Below are positions 34,740 to 45,887 of a stretch of DNA of 64,000 nt, piece after piece. Numbering within the stretch: the first letter of the stretch is position 1; each line of letters opens with the position of its first letter. Source of the DNA: Parasponia andersonii (lineage: Eukaryota > Streptophyta > Magnoliopsida > Rosales > Cannabaceae); NCBI GenBank assembly GCA_002914805.1, contig JXTB01000169.1, positions 714,146 to 778,145 of the forward strand. Reading direction: 5' to 3'. A program made the translations under genes and the position numbers. Under the pieces are notes generated by a model. The model saw nothing but the letters and a program-made list of their open reading frames with translations, was not told the origin of the DNA and did not search any database.

Positions 34740-35165
34740 CTAGTATCTTTTAGGTGGATTTCTGCATGTCTTTCTGTTGTGTCCATATTGTCCACATCTT
34801 CCACACTTCACGCTTTTTTTAGTCTCCCATGTTGATAGATTTCTTCTCTTTTTTGGTCTTCCAGATTTGATTGTTCCTTCAGGAGCTAGAAGCAATACTT
34901 CTTCAACCTCTTCTGGTACTTGCCATGTATTTTGATTCCCAACTAGATAAACAATACCTTCAGATGTTGCAAGCAATGATTCTTTTGTGTAGTAGTTTGA
35001 GCAGTAATCATATAATATCAGTTCCCTATCCCTAATTACAGCCACTGCATGGATGCATGGCACCTCATCCATTTAGAATCTGTTGCATGCGCATGTCATT
35101 TCATTTATATTTACTATAAATCATTCAAGTAAATCAAAAACATGGTATATATCTGTTGTTGGTGG
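34740..35165 (-). pseudogene. Mutator transposase C-terminal part (SWIM and CCHC zinc fingers)
   Basis: Mutator-type transposases end with a SWIM zinc finger and often a CCHC knuckle. On the minus strand, NINEMTCACNRF and MDEVPCIHAVAV give the CxC...CxH pattern of SWIM (35110-35040). Then come NYYTKESLLATSEG, a proline/basic linker (SGRPKKRRN) and the knuckle CGRCGQYGHNRKTC, ending at 34740. Two in-frame stop codons lie just upstream and inside the SWIM part (in VFDLLE-stop and CNRF-stop), and the DDE catalytic core was not found further upstream. It is therefore a remnant. Next to DUF1985 it identifies the surrounding element as a MULE. Confidence 0.85.
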
Positions 35166-35429
35166 TTGTACCTGTAATTACAAATATTTTAAAGTCATTT
35201 TAGTTCATGTTTCACAATTTTTAAATTCTATAATTTCTAAACAGTTGAGAAAGAGAAAGTAAACATACCCGGAATTTATGACATGAAACATAGTTGTCCC
35301 TCATCTTTTGTTCTGGTTGTTTACCAAGTTAGGCATCTTTCTAACAACATATAATTCTAATAGGCACGAATAGAAACATTGTATTTTTTATAAATAAAAA
35401 ATAAAAATAACACAAAAAATAAAAACTCA

Positions 35430-36800
35430 TAATATCTAATCCGGTTATTTATTTTTAAGTATCCAAACTCAAACATTCCTATTACCTCTAGTTTCTAAGC
35501 TAGACACTCATTTCTGAGTATCCAGACACCCGAAAACATCTATTACCTCTGGTTTCTAAGCTAGATACTCATTTCTGAGTATCCATACACCCGAAAACAT
35601 CTATTACCTCTGGTTTCTAAGCTTGTTACTCATTTCTGAGTATTCATACACCCGAAAACAAAAGATCACTATATACCTTTAGTATCTAAGTTATTTACCT
35701 ATTTCCTACGTATCAAAGAGCTTTAGAGCACACTAAGAACATTTCTATATGCCTCTAGTATCTAAAAGGTTCACACATTTCCTCAGTATTCAATAGCACA
35801 TCAAAAACATTTCTATATACCCTTAGTATCTAACCTGGTTCCCCATTTTCGAGTATCTAACATCTTTGAAGCACACAAAATTTTCTTATACACCCCTAGT
35901 ATCTTTGTTGGGTACCTATTTCCTAAGTATCCAACTACTTTATAGTACACATAAAACTTTCTTGTATACCCCTAGTATCTACTGGCACATACTTTATCCA
36001 AATGGAAAAGCTAAGAGCAGAAAGCCAGACAGAAAATTTACATCAATGTGGAATCACCCCATTCTCTTTTCTGCTGAAACAATTGCTTGCAGCTTAGCTT
36101 AGCCAAGCTCAACCCCCTCTGCCAGAAAAGCTATGCAACTCCCGTCGACACCACAGACTCTTACTCAAACTTCAAAGCAAAACTATATAGTACCCTCCCC
36201 ATATACATATATGCTATAACCAAACCAATGACTAAAACCCAAACCTATTATTATCATACCAAAAAACGAAAAAAAACCCAACCCCACTACTCCACTACAC
36301 CCAATACCCAACCCCAACTTGTCCAAATATCTCCCCTTATTTGATTCCATTCCAAGTTTCACGTCAACTAAGAACTAACCATTAAAGACTAATGCCACTA
36401 CCTTACCTGATCTGACCTGACCAGTGACCCCATTATTATTAAAGCTTTTTTTTTTTTTTTCAATTTCCATGGAAACAAACAATGTAATGTAAGTTATTCA
36501 GTACTGCATTTTATTTGCACAATATTACAAACCAACCAACCAATAACGTTCAAAATGCTTTACGTAGCTAGTAACTAGTGCTATGTACTACTACTACTAA
36601 TTCCGAAAGTCCCTGGCATTAATTAATTGTATTTAGTTATTGGTATTTGATTCATATCTCTTTTTCTTGTTATATACAAAAACTTTCTTGTATACAAATC
36701 TATGCTAGTTACCAATTTCTAAGTATCCAAGAGCTTATAAGCACATAGATGGTAAATTAATTTTAGTATATGTACTGGATACCCATTTCTAAGTACCCAA
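35430..36800. repeat. ~61-bp repeats inside MULE (right array)
   Basis: Units with GTTTCTAAGCTAGATACTCA, TTTCTGAGTATCCA and CACCCGAAAACATC recur with a 61-bp period at 35491, 35552 and 35613. More diverged units (CCTAGTATCTA, TTTCCTAAGTATCCAA) continue to about 35995 and again from 36676 to 36800. The arrays on the two sides of the element share the TATC/GATA theme but not the same unit. Confidence 0.75.
35996..36675. other. Non-repetitive segment inside MULE array, origin unknown
   Basis: A 680-bp piece splits the right repeat array; repeat sequence containing AAAACTTTCTTGTATAC is found on both sides (about 35945-35965 and 36678-36696). The piece has a different texture (C/A-rich at 36220-36310) and no recognised gene. 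It could be a captured host fragment, as in Pack-MULEs, or a later insertion. Confidence 0.4.
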
Positions 36801-36829
36801 ATACATAAAAACATACAATAACGAAAGAA

Positions 36830-37482
36830 CAGAGCTTAATAGCTTAGACAAAATAATTAAATTCTGAGACGAAAAAAAAGAAAGACATGTATATAATACT
36901 ATTTCTATATACCCTTTTAAGATGGACTTTTCGTTTCAAGGGCTTAGGCTTCTCATCCGATTTGCTGGGGGGGAAGGAAAGAGGCGTGGCAGGGCTTGAG
37001 GCCTCAACCTTGGGTGTGGCCGTGACTGTGAGCGGTTGCTCTTCAGCCTAGGGCGATGGCGGCGCTGTAGATGACTGGTGGTTGTCGTTTGGGGTGCCGT
37101 CGTTGAGTGCAGATCTCTTCCTTTTGGATTCTCAGAACAGTAGTCGACCCACATTTAGGTGGTGACCCAGAATTAGTTCAGGAATCTTGAGCAAAATTTC
37201 AGATTTTTGTTACCTTCATCGACCGATTGAGATGATGTGCCGGAGCCTTGATCTTTGGAGCTTCGACAATCTCCGGAGCCTTAAGAATCCCCATCGAGAC
37301 TCAGAGAAACTATAAGGAGTTTCACTGTAAAATAAAGCTGTCTTCATTTTTGGCTGTAAATTTATGAGGTCGTATTTTTCATTTTTTTTTTTATTCTTTG
37401 AAGTCGTACTTTTATAAACTTTTCTTCCGTATCGTATTTTTTAAAGGTTTTGTGTAATATACCGTATTTATCTAATTCCTCC
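36830..37482. other. MULE right subterminal region
   Basis: GC-richer sequence at 36960-37300 has proline- and arginine-rich open frames on the minus strand that match no known protein. It may be the leader or first exon of the transposase gene, which would be read leftward from the right terminus. Confidence 0.35.
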
Positions 37483-37770
37483 ATAGCAAAAGTATGGCTA
37501 AAACAAGAGGTTGGCCATACTAGGCTCTTACTGCTCTGTCATAGGAGAAAATTAGGCTATGTATGCCATTTTTAGAAACAAATTAGAAAAATACAGGGGT
37601 CTCTGTTTTATTTGATCCATATATTTTTAATAGAAGAATACCATTTTAAAAAATATTTTAGAAAAATACCCATTTTAAAAATAACAACCGATAATCGGTA
37701 ACTTATTTTTGAGTACTGTAGCTAGTAACTAAAGGTATTTATATTTTCAGAAATAGGTAACTATAAACTA

Positions 37771-39256
37771 ATTTTAAAAGAGAAATTAGGATAAATATGC
37801 ATCATAATAAGTATATTTTGATTCATATGCTCTTCTCAATAAAACTTTATAAAATATGTATATATTATCTGAAAAATCACATTTACTCTTAATAAATTAT
37901 GTGCATTTCTTCTCTTTAACTAAATCGAAATTTCTTCTCCTCCATGCCTCTATGATTCTCTATATCTTGATTCTTCAAATTAATACTCGTACAAGGAGTT
38001 AAAAATGTAAAGAAATACTAGAAAAGATAACTAAAAGAAGGAAAAAAAAAAAGAATTTGATTAAAAAAACCTCACTCTCATCTCTCACATCACTGTCAAA
38101 CCCATTATTTTCTTTACTTCTCTCTTCATTCTTTTCCAATTAGTTCTGGTTTTAGTTTAAAATAACATATTATCAAATTTCGAAATATTATAAGATCATT
38201 TATGTATTGAAAAATTATCTTTGAGGTTAATTTTTGAGAGTTTTAACAAAAAAATCGCTATAGTTTTTGATAGTTTTCGATGAAAGTTATATTTTGAGTA
38301 AAATTTTGATAAAAGTGATATTTTTGATATTTTTTGATGCAATTTTAATGAATTGTTGATGCAATTTTGATAATATTTCGATGAAAGTAGTATTTTCAGG
38401 AATATTTTAATAAAGTGGTATTTTTGACAATATTCAATCTAATTTCGTTACATTCGATAATATTTCGATGAAAGTAGTATTTTGATAATATTTTATCCAG
38501 AATACCACTTTATCAAAATTATATCCAAATAATATTATCAAAAATGCCACTTTAATCAAAATATTATAAAAAATGCATCGAAATTCATCAAAAATTATCA
38601 AAAGTGCCATTTTATTAAAATATTCCTAAAAATACCACTTTCATCTAAAAATCATCGAAATTGTATTGAAAAATTCATCGAAATTGCATACAAAAATTAT
38701 AAAAAATGCTACTTTTATTGAAATTTTAATGAAAATGTAATTATCATCGAAAATCGTTGAAATTTATCATGATTATTTTTTGTTAAAACTCACAAAAATT
38801 AACCTTAAAATGATTTTTTTACACATAAATGACCTTATAACGTCTCGAAATTTGATAATATATTATTTTAAACTATACTCAAAACTAGTTGAAGAAGAAT
38901 GAAGAAAGAAAAGAGAGAAATAATGGATTTGAGAACGATGTGAGAGAAGAAACCGAGGTTTTCTTATCAAATTCTTTTTCTTCCTTCTTTTAGTTATCTT
39001 TTCTCGTATTATCTTACTATTTTAGCTCCTTATACAACTATTAATTTGAAGAATCGAGATACAGAGAATCGTAAAAACATGAAGGAGAAAAAATTTCAGC
39101 TTGGTTAAAGAGGAGAGAGACAAATAATTTATTAAGGGTAAATACGATTTTTTTAGGTGATATATGTATATTTTATAAATTTTTATTGAGAAGAGTATAT
39201 GGACCAAAATATGCTTATTATAATGCATATTTAACTTAATTTCTCTTTAAAAATAA
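37771..39256. mobile_element. Large hairpin (foldback) element, ~1.5 kb
   Basis: The left part (37771 to about 38500) and right part (about 38520 to 39256) are inverted copies of each other. The left arm begins AAAGAGAAATTAGGATAAAT; the right arm, read on the minus strand, begins AAAGAGAAATTAAGTTAAAT. Matching blocks continue inward: CTCTTCTCAATAAAACTTTA, ATTCTTCAAATTAATACTCG, and GAAAAGATAACTAAAAGAAG. The centre lies near 38510. The arms are about 700 bp and roughly 85-90% alike in their outer halves by eye. No coding sequence is present. Such an element can give long double-stranded RNA if transcribed. Confidence 0.85.
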
Positions 39257-40242
39257 TATTTTTCTGAAAAAAATATAAAGTGATATTTTTCTAATAAAAA
39301 GGCATAGTGTGGACTTAGACTAGCCCAATAAAAAGGCATGGTTCGCCTAGGTCAAATTAAGGGGTATACCCCTTTATGTCTAAAGAAGTATGAAAGGAAG
39401 TTTGACTAATAAGTTAATTTGTTTGGTCGTTGTTCCATCTAAAAGTTATAGAGAAAAATATTGAGAATTGAGAAAAGAGCTTTAGAGATTACAATAATTG
39501 GTCTCTAATCAAAATTACTTGGAGAAATTGAAGCTACGATCTCGGTCGTATTTGATGGATTTAGATGTGCTCATATATCCAATTATACAATTTAAAGCTT
39601 GGTTATTTGGAACGAAAATTCTTTGGTCAAGAAGATGCTCTTGAGGTATAACTTTCTATGACCGTGCATATATATTATAACCGTGATCCTTATATTTTGA
39701 GAAAATCTAAAATTTACAATTGATTTGTTATCTACTATTTCACTATAAATCTCTTTTATAACGTTTTCTTGAAAAGATGCATACATCTTGTGCATAGTAA
39801 ATTTTAACTCAAATTTTGATACCACTTGTTGCATAAGCATATTCGTACAAAATCACTAAATGTCATATACAATATCAAGGAAAATAAGATCATAAAATAA
39901 AGAAAAAAAATACACAAATTTAACGTAATTTAATCAGAATATATCATGTATATATTCACTATATATCAAGAAAATCACTATCAAGAAAATCACGAGTGTT
40001 TATCACTTTTTATTATTACAAGCCTCTCAAGACTACATTCACATATTTATTCCTACTCACCAAAAGTTTATTCTATTATATTTCACCTCTATAGTTATAT
40101 TGATGCCCATGAATTAAAACTAGAATCTCACTCAAAGTAGAATAGAGATATAATAGCATTACAAATATACAGAGACTATAAAACTTTACAAATATGAACG
40201 CTCATGAAAAATTAAATACTACCAATGCATAAGACTCCTACT
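39257..40242. other. Intergenic, with possible Copia LTR relic on minus strand
   Basis: AAGGGGTATACCCCTT (39359-39374) is a perfect 16-bp palindrome. On the minus strand around 39830-39818, GCAACAAGTGGTATCAAAAT resembles an LTR end followed by a Copia primer binding site, so 39840-40200 may be an old LTR on the minus strand. No family or partner LTR could be fixed. No host gene is seen. Confidence 0.35.
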
Positions 40243-40529
40243 AACTACAAGAAAATAAGGTCTTTACTTTTATATATATATATATATATAAATATGTATG
40301 TGTAAGATAAGTATTTTACTTATACTTACTATAAGTGAAAAAATGTGTAAAAAATAATACATAAGTAAAAGTACCTCATAACACATATTGCTATGTATAA
40401 GCAATATTAACAAAAACCCCACTAGGACAACCAGATGCTGATGACATGGATTCTGATGTGACAATTGATGTCATCTGATGTAGTTATGTGTAACTTCTTG
40501 CAGTGATGATATGACAGCATTAGAAGCAG

Positions 40530-40670
40530 ACACATGACACATTCTAGTTTTGCCACATGACATGATCTGGTGATACCACATGGCCCAATATAGTACTGCC
40601 ACATGGCACAATATGATACTGCCACATGGCATGAATTGGTATTGCCGCGTGGCCCAATTATCACATGTCA
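40530..40670. repeat. Subterminal palindromic repeats, left side
   Basis: Five to six copies of CCACATGGC or close variants (CCACATGAC, CCGCGTGGC) lie 23-35 bp apart, in units such as ACTGCCACATGGCACAATAT. The core is self-complementary around CATG. In CACTA elements such clusters are bound by the element's own TNPA-like protein. Confidence 0.7.
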
Positions 40671-41099
40671 CAATCTGGTGCTATGTTATGTGCAGGTAAA
40701 AGTGAATTATGTGTAGGTAAGAATATTATTTTTGTAAAAAAATATTAATTCAAATTATAGAAGAAAATTTGCCAGTAATTGTCATATTAATAAAATACTA
40801 GAATAAGGTCACGTAAAAGCCGATATACAAAAATATATAAATTCAATATCTAGAGCAATATTCAATACAACATTAAAAAAGACAAATAAAAAATAAAAGT
40901 GCTTGAATATACGAGTTCTAATAATCTCACGGTCCTAAGAAGTACACTAAACAGGGACGAAATGAGCATTGGGGGTTCTGCACTTGCTTCCACTTTTTGG
41001 CGTAGGAACAGTTTTTGTCTTCACTACAGTATTATTGCAGGATTCGGGGATGCCTGCAGCACTTGGGATTGCCTTTTGTACTGGTGCTAGCCTTGCTAC

Positions 41100-44000
41100 T
41101 CACGGCCATTGGTAGAAAGCTTTTCTAATTTGCTTAGACTTCCTAAAATTAATATAAGTACAACATTTTATTCATTAGTCAAAAGAACAGCTTCAATATC
41201 ATTAACTTCTCAATCAAAAGAAGAATAAAATAATAGATAGCACAACCAACAACCCCATCTAAGAAGCACTATAAAAATAAAAATTTAATAAATTACCAAA
41301 CTACATTCTCAATGAACAATTGATGCTCTAGACAATAGGTAACAGATGTACAGGTAAAAGATATGACTATAAATTAATGCGAAATGTCAAGATAAAAGAG
41401 CCGTAGAACTTGATATTATTCATGCAACTACAAATCAGTCAGATTAGGTAGTAACTGCAACAATACATTTTTTCTCCTAAAATTATATCTACCTACACTG
41501 ATTCTCATGATTCTGCATTAAAAATAATTCCTCTATTCAGTGGATGCTTATATAACACCTAATATAATGAATTAGAAACAATATAATGTGATGACAATTA
41601 ACATGATCCAAATTAAAGTAATGACATCAGTACAAATCGATCATAAAATTTAGAGAGAGATTAAACAAAGGAGTTTAGACAATTCTAAGAGTGTTGTTAA
41701 TTCAAGCACTTTAGTCCCACGAACTTTCCTAAAGAAACGAGCTGCTCAACAAGAAACCAAAGCTCAAACTAAGAAAATAGATATCAGATTCAGACAATAC
41801 AAACATTTGAATTCGTATTTCTCTATTTTAGCTTCTTTGAATTTTCCTCTTAATTCTGTTATTTATGCTCCAAGATTCAATCACAATCCGATCAAAAAGT
41901 TAAGAGATCTTTTATTCTTTTTGGCCCCTATATAAAGCTAAACAATTTTGATCACTAGAACAAATAGCTTCGTTCTTCATAAAAGATACAATATTGGATG
42001 CTTTGAGTATGAAGCCACATGAAACTACCAAAAAGTATAAAAAGAAAAACATTATTAGTCATAATAATCTTCCTTTTCTATAGAAGTTGTTATTAAACCA
42101 GTTCCATAGAAGTTGTTATACTATGGATTGAAAATTCTTCCCTTCCTTTTTTTTTTTTTAAATATTTTAAAATTTCTCCTCTTTTTTAAAAAAAATTATG
42201 ATGGATATACCAATAATTCTGTATATATCAAATTATTCCATGTACTACAAATGAGCTACTTATAATCTACTAATGAGTTAATATATACTTGTTATCTTAT
42301 ATATCAACGAATTAACAATGAAAATGTCTTTTCTGCAATCACCATCAAAAAACAAAAATGGTATAACAACCAATCTAAACTACTTTAGCTGTATTTTCCT
42401 GCCATTTCAGATGGCACAATCAACAGAAACAAAGAAGAAAGTTCTTCACAGTAATTGATTTTAGCTAATCTAGTTGCAGACGAGCTCTGTTATTGACCCA
42501 AAATAGAACCAAATTGTAGCATTTGAAATATAATCTTAAACAAATATAAGGTCAAAAAAATCTGAGTAAATCCACCATGTGTAGAGCTATGAGAGGGTGG
42601 AAGAGTTACAGAAACAATCTATAAGAGTTTACCTTGTCAGCCTTATATTTATATACTATAGATTATTTCTGTTGGTTACTCTTGCTTTCCTCCTCATTCT
42701 TGCTCTGCAAGGGGGAAAAAACAATGATATAAATAAATGGAAAACTCTACAAATATAAGATTAAGCAATTTTACTTCTTTCCTTTTTCCCACATCAAACA
42801 TAAGCATTTTATCATTAGATTGAACACTACAAGCATTCATGCTCAAAAGATTCATTTCCAGTAAAATTAATCTTTCTTTTCTTTATTTTTTTTACCTTTT
42901 TTTTTTTCCTTAGCAAAGCATATTAACCCATGGATATTCATTAGAATAACAAAATAAAATAAATTCTTTTCGCTCCAACAGAACACCAATCGTAGTACAT
43001 GGTATAGATAGACGTTGAAAAAAACAATCAACCCAACCACCAGGTATCAAAAACTACATAATAGGTTTCTAAAAGATAGAATAACATTATGGAATTCAAT
43101 TGACCATAGATAATAAAACAACCTCATAGCATTCAACAGACTAAGGGATCGAATTTTCAACTAAGAAGATAAATATTTAGAAGGAATTTAATTATTAAGG
43201 TTTTAGATTTAAAGAAAATTAGTGATTTTAGTGTTTTTAGGAAAGTTCTAATTTGATTAGGAGAGTCAAATTTGATAGTACAAATTTTGTTTTAACTCTT
43301 GCTTAAATATTAGGAAAGTTCTAATATATTGTTCGTTTTCTCAATCTTATATAGTTTCTTAATTTCTCACTTAGTTTTCTCTATCTTTTAAAACGTATAT
43401 CACTCTTCAAAGGGAAAGCCCAAAATAATCTCATATTACAAATTAAAAAGTACCTAAATAAAGCCAACCACTCATTCAGCCAAAAAAATAAGATAAAGAA
43501 GAATTAAAGCCTATTAAAAGTTTACTACTAACTTGGAGCAAATTGAGAATATAATTTGTGAACCACGTATCAACTCTTCCAGCTGTATATTTGTGGAAAT
43601 GTTGACCAGTAGCCGTATAGGAAAACATAACATTAAAACAAAGCATATAGACAAAAGATATATATAGAAGTCAAAAGCATAGTGTCACATATCGCATTTC
43701 AACTGATACACGTGATAGAGAAAAAGAGAAACAAATTAAAGTCTAAATAGATAGAAAAAGAGACATGGAAATCAGGTGCGATTGATCAATTGTGGACTAA
43801 CAATGCCAGTCATTGGATTAGGCACTTATTCCTATCAAAACAATAGGAAGGCAACATAGTCAAACATTCATATAGTCCTTAAGGTACTGTCCCTACCTAT
43901 CTACACTGCCCTATTCTTCTCTTTTTCCTTTTTCATTTTATAGGTAGAAACATTCTTCATTTTCTCTTCAATATCACCAATTATGTAAACAATTTTAGTG

Positions 44001-44460
44001 AAGAATCCTTTCTTACCATCTGTGATATCATTAGTAAGCACCTTAGAGTACTTAAAGCAATTCAACTTCAATAAAAACAGAACAGAAAGTAGCTTATTCC
44101 CTAGATTATGGGCATGTCCCTAAAAGAATAAAAGATATATAAACATATATATATATATTTATATATATTTATATAAACCCAAATCAACTATATATCCAAA
44201 AACATTACCTATTTAAGATTAAAGGGAAAAAAATGGATGTCTTATAAGTCCCCCAACTTACTGGGAAAACTGTCTTTCTTCTGCAATTAATGTCTTTTCA
44301 ATCATATTTCTAGTATCTGATATTGATATGGGAAATACCTTAAGATAAGCAATTTTAGACAAAACAGTTTAGAGAGAAGACATGTTTATTAATCCTAAGC
44401 TTCTGGGGCAAGTAATTAGGATTAGGGGACGATTTGGTGGAGTTTATGGTTTTAAATAGA
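41100..44460. other. AT-rich interior of CACTA-like region, no gene seen
   Basis: About 3.4 kb of AT-rich sequence without long open frames, splice-linked exons or recognised repeats. A (TA)n-rich patch lies near 44140-44175. Confidence 0.5.
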
Positions 44461-44499
44461 TAGTCATGATGGAGTATTTTTTATGGGTGCAAATCTATG

Positions 44500-44880
44500 A
44501 AATGATTAGTATGAGCCCCGTACTATATCGCTTTTACAGAAAATGATGTAATATTAAATAAAATAATAAACTACGTCATTTTCTGCTAAAATGACATGGT
44601 ACATTGGCTAATCACGTCACTTGTTCGCTCGTTATATAAACGGCGTGGTATGTGCACCCTACTACGTCGTTTTTGTAGAAAACAACGTGATATTAAATAA
44701 AATAATATACCGCATTATTTTTTGGAGAAGCAACATGGTACGTGGCCCAATCACGTCGCTTGTTACATAAGCGACATGGTAGAACTTGTAATCATGTCGT
44801 TTTTAAACAAGGTGACGTGAGAGTTCAACCACGTTATTTTCTTTAAAAAATGACGTGGTCTAAGCGATGTTATTGGTCTC
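44500..44880. repeat. Subterminal repeats, right side (ACGTCG type)
   Basis: Repeated motifs such as CTACGTCGTTTTTGTAGAAA, AATCACGTCGCTTGTTACAT, AAGCGACATGG and AATGACGTGG occur on both strands. A ~150-bp block is duplicated: ATGATGTAATATTAAATAAA at about 44543-44562 and AACGTGATATTAAATAAAAT near 44684. They sit just inside the right CACTA-like terminus. Confidence 0.65.
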
Positions 44881-45091
44881 TGTTTCAGTAGGATAATATT
44901 GTCACGTAGATGTTTCCACGTCATCATCCAAGTATTACTACATTTTTACCTACACATAATTATGTATAGGTAAAAAATGAGTAAGTAAACGTGTTATTTT
45001 TTGTAGTAAGATAAGGAGTCTTATCCACAACAATATGCATGAAAACCTTTAGAATCCTTAACAACTATATACATGTAAAATCTCATTCATG

Positions 45092-45343
45092 TAAAATCTC
45101 ATTTGAACAAGTTTGACAAAGTGAGTTGACTTAAGTAGTAAAATCACACATTACTTACGATCTTGGTCATAGGTTCGAGTCACACCAGGGGTAGACGTGA
45201 AAACCTATTATTCCTAATCAGGTAAGGTCGGGATTGGGTAGTAATAGGTATTCTCCTTTAATTTGTAATAAGTGAAGGTCATTAGTTAAGTCCCACTTTT
45301 TTTTTTTAAAAAAAAAACAACCACGTACGTTTAAAATCTCATT
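45092..45343 (+). mobile_element. tRNA-derived SINE with target-site duplication
   Basis: Box A-like TTGACTTAAGTAGT (45126-45139) and box B GGTTCGAGTCA (45172-45182) form an RNA polymerase III internal promoter. A tRNA-unrelated body follows, then a T-run and an A-run (45297-45317). TAAAATCTCATT occurs at 45092-45103 and again at 45332-45343, a likely 12-bp target-site duplication. A further copy of the same word at 45076-45087 leaves the exact left border uncertain. Its body differs from the SINE at 14.0 kb, so they are different families. Confidence 0.75.
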
Positions 45344-45640
45344 CACGGAGAATTACTTTGAATTCGATAGAAATTTGCTTTTTTATAAAGTTGGTAACAT
45401 ATATATTAGAGAATAGACATAAATATATAGGCAAATAAAAATATAATAATGTAAAAAATATTTCGGTACACCAAACAAAAATCAAAACTTGGTTAAGTGT
45501 AGCCAAGAAAAAATTATAAATGGTAACGTCGAGAGGAACCTGTTTATTTTATTGCCTGTCCATTTTTATTATTATAACTAGGATTTTGACATTTATAGCA
45601 AGTAGAAAGGTAAAGAAAGTAAGCGGAACATTCCTATTCG
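45344..45640. other. Intergenic region upstream of CASPL copy B
   Basis: No gene is seen. AT-rich DNA leading into the block shared with the upstream region of CASPL copy C. Confidence 0.5.
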
Positions 45641-45654
45641 TTATTGCCCATTGG

Positions 45655-45722
45655 TGTCAATTTTTCTCAATAATTAGTCACTTTCATAAGCAGCCTAGGA
45701 AAAGCAGCAAATTAATATAGCA
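45655..45722 (+). promoter_or_regulatory. Upstream block shared by CASPL copies B and C
   Basis: ATTAGTCACTTTCATAAGCA followed by GCCTAGGAAAAGCAGC is matched upstream of copy C (58390-58440) as ATTAGTCACTTTCAAGCAGC and CTAGGAAGGAAAACCAGC. The block lies about 200 bp before the start codon in both genes. Its survival where neighbouring sequence has drifted suggests duplication of the promoter with the gene, and possibly a regulatory role. Confidence 0.6.
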
Positions 45723-45804
45723 ATTACAATACGAGGGGCAACGATATTGTAGGTTACTAGGAAATTTAGGGTGGAGTACATTCTTAATTGTAACACCTTT
45801 AATA

Positions 45805-45813
45805 CTATAAAGG
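45805..45813 (+). promoter_or_regulatory. TATA box of CASPL copy B
   Basis: CTATAAAGG lies 75 bp before the start codon, which would place the transcript start near 45835 and leave a leader of about 50 bases. Confidence 0.55.
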
Positions 45814-45831
45814 CAGAAATTTTATTCCAAT

Positions 45832-45851
45832 CTAGCTAGCTAGCTAGCTAG
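45832..45851 (+). repeat. (CTAG)n microsatellite in leader of CASPL copy B
   Basis: Five tandem CTAG units lie between the TATA box and the start codon. CTAG is self-complementary, so the run can fold on itself and is likely to vary in length. Confidence 0.8.
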
Positions 45852-45887
45852 GCAACTTCTGCACTTGAAGATTTTAAATTTAATCGT

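Larger units (their letters stand above)
31264..37492. mobile_element. Mutator-like DNA transposon (MULE) with TSD and TIRs
   Basis: The element occupies about 31273-37482 and is flanked by a direct repeat ATAGCAAAAG (31264-31273 and 37483-37492), giving the 9-10 bp duplication expected for Mutator. The imperfect terminal inverted repeats are about 140 bp. The left begins GAGGAAATTAGACGTGGTAC; the right, read on the minus strand, begins GGAGGAATTAGATAAATACG. Shared blocks inside include TACGACTTCA and ATACGACC. It carries a DUF1985-type gene on the plus strand, a Mutator transposase tail on the minus strand, two internal repeat arrays, and a central-right segment of unknown origin. Both genes are damaged and the transposase catalytic core was not found, so it is probably non-autonomous now. 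Confidence 0.85.
40243..45008. mobile_element. CACTA-type element(s), non-autonomous
   Basis: The left terminus AACTACAAGAAAATAAGG (40243) and right terminus, read on the minus strand, TACTACAAAAAATAACACG (from 45008) resemble the CACTACAAGAAAA ends of En/Spm (CACTA) transposons. Subterminal repeat clusters lie inside both ends, as is usual for this class. A third terminus-like sequence on the minus strand, TACAAAAATAATATTCTTAC, ends near 40732. So the region may be one 4.8-kb element or a short element at 40243-40732 plus another. No transposase was recognised. A three-base target-site duplication could not be confirmed. Confidence 0.5.

Noticed and set aside
36936-37154. 72-residue arginine/proline-rich minus-strand frame
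   Set aside because: No family resemblance and no splice-linked partner; kept only as part of the MULE right end.
39359-39374. Perfect 16-bp palindrome AAGGGGTATACCCCTT
   Set aside because: Striking, but single and with no context that points to a function.
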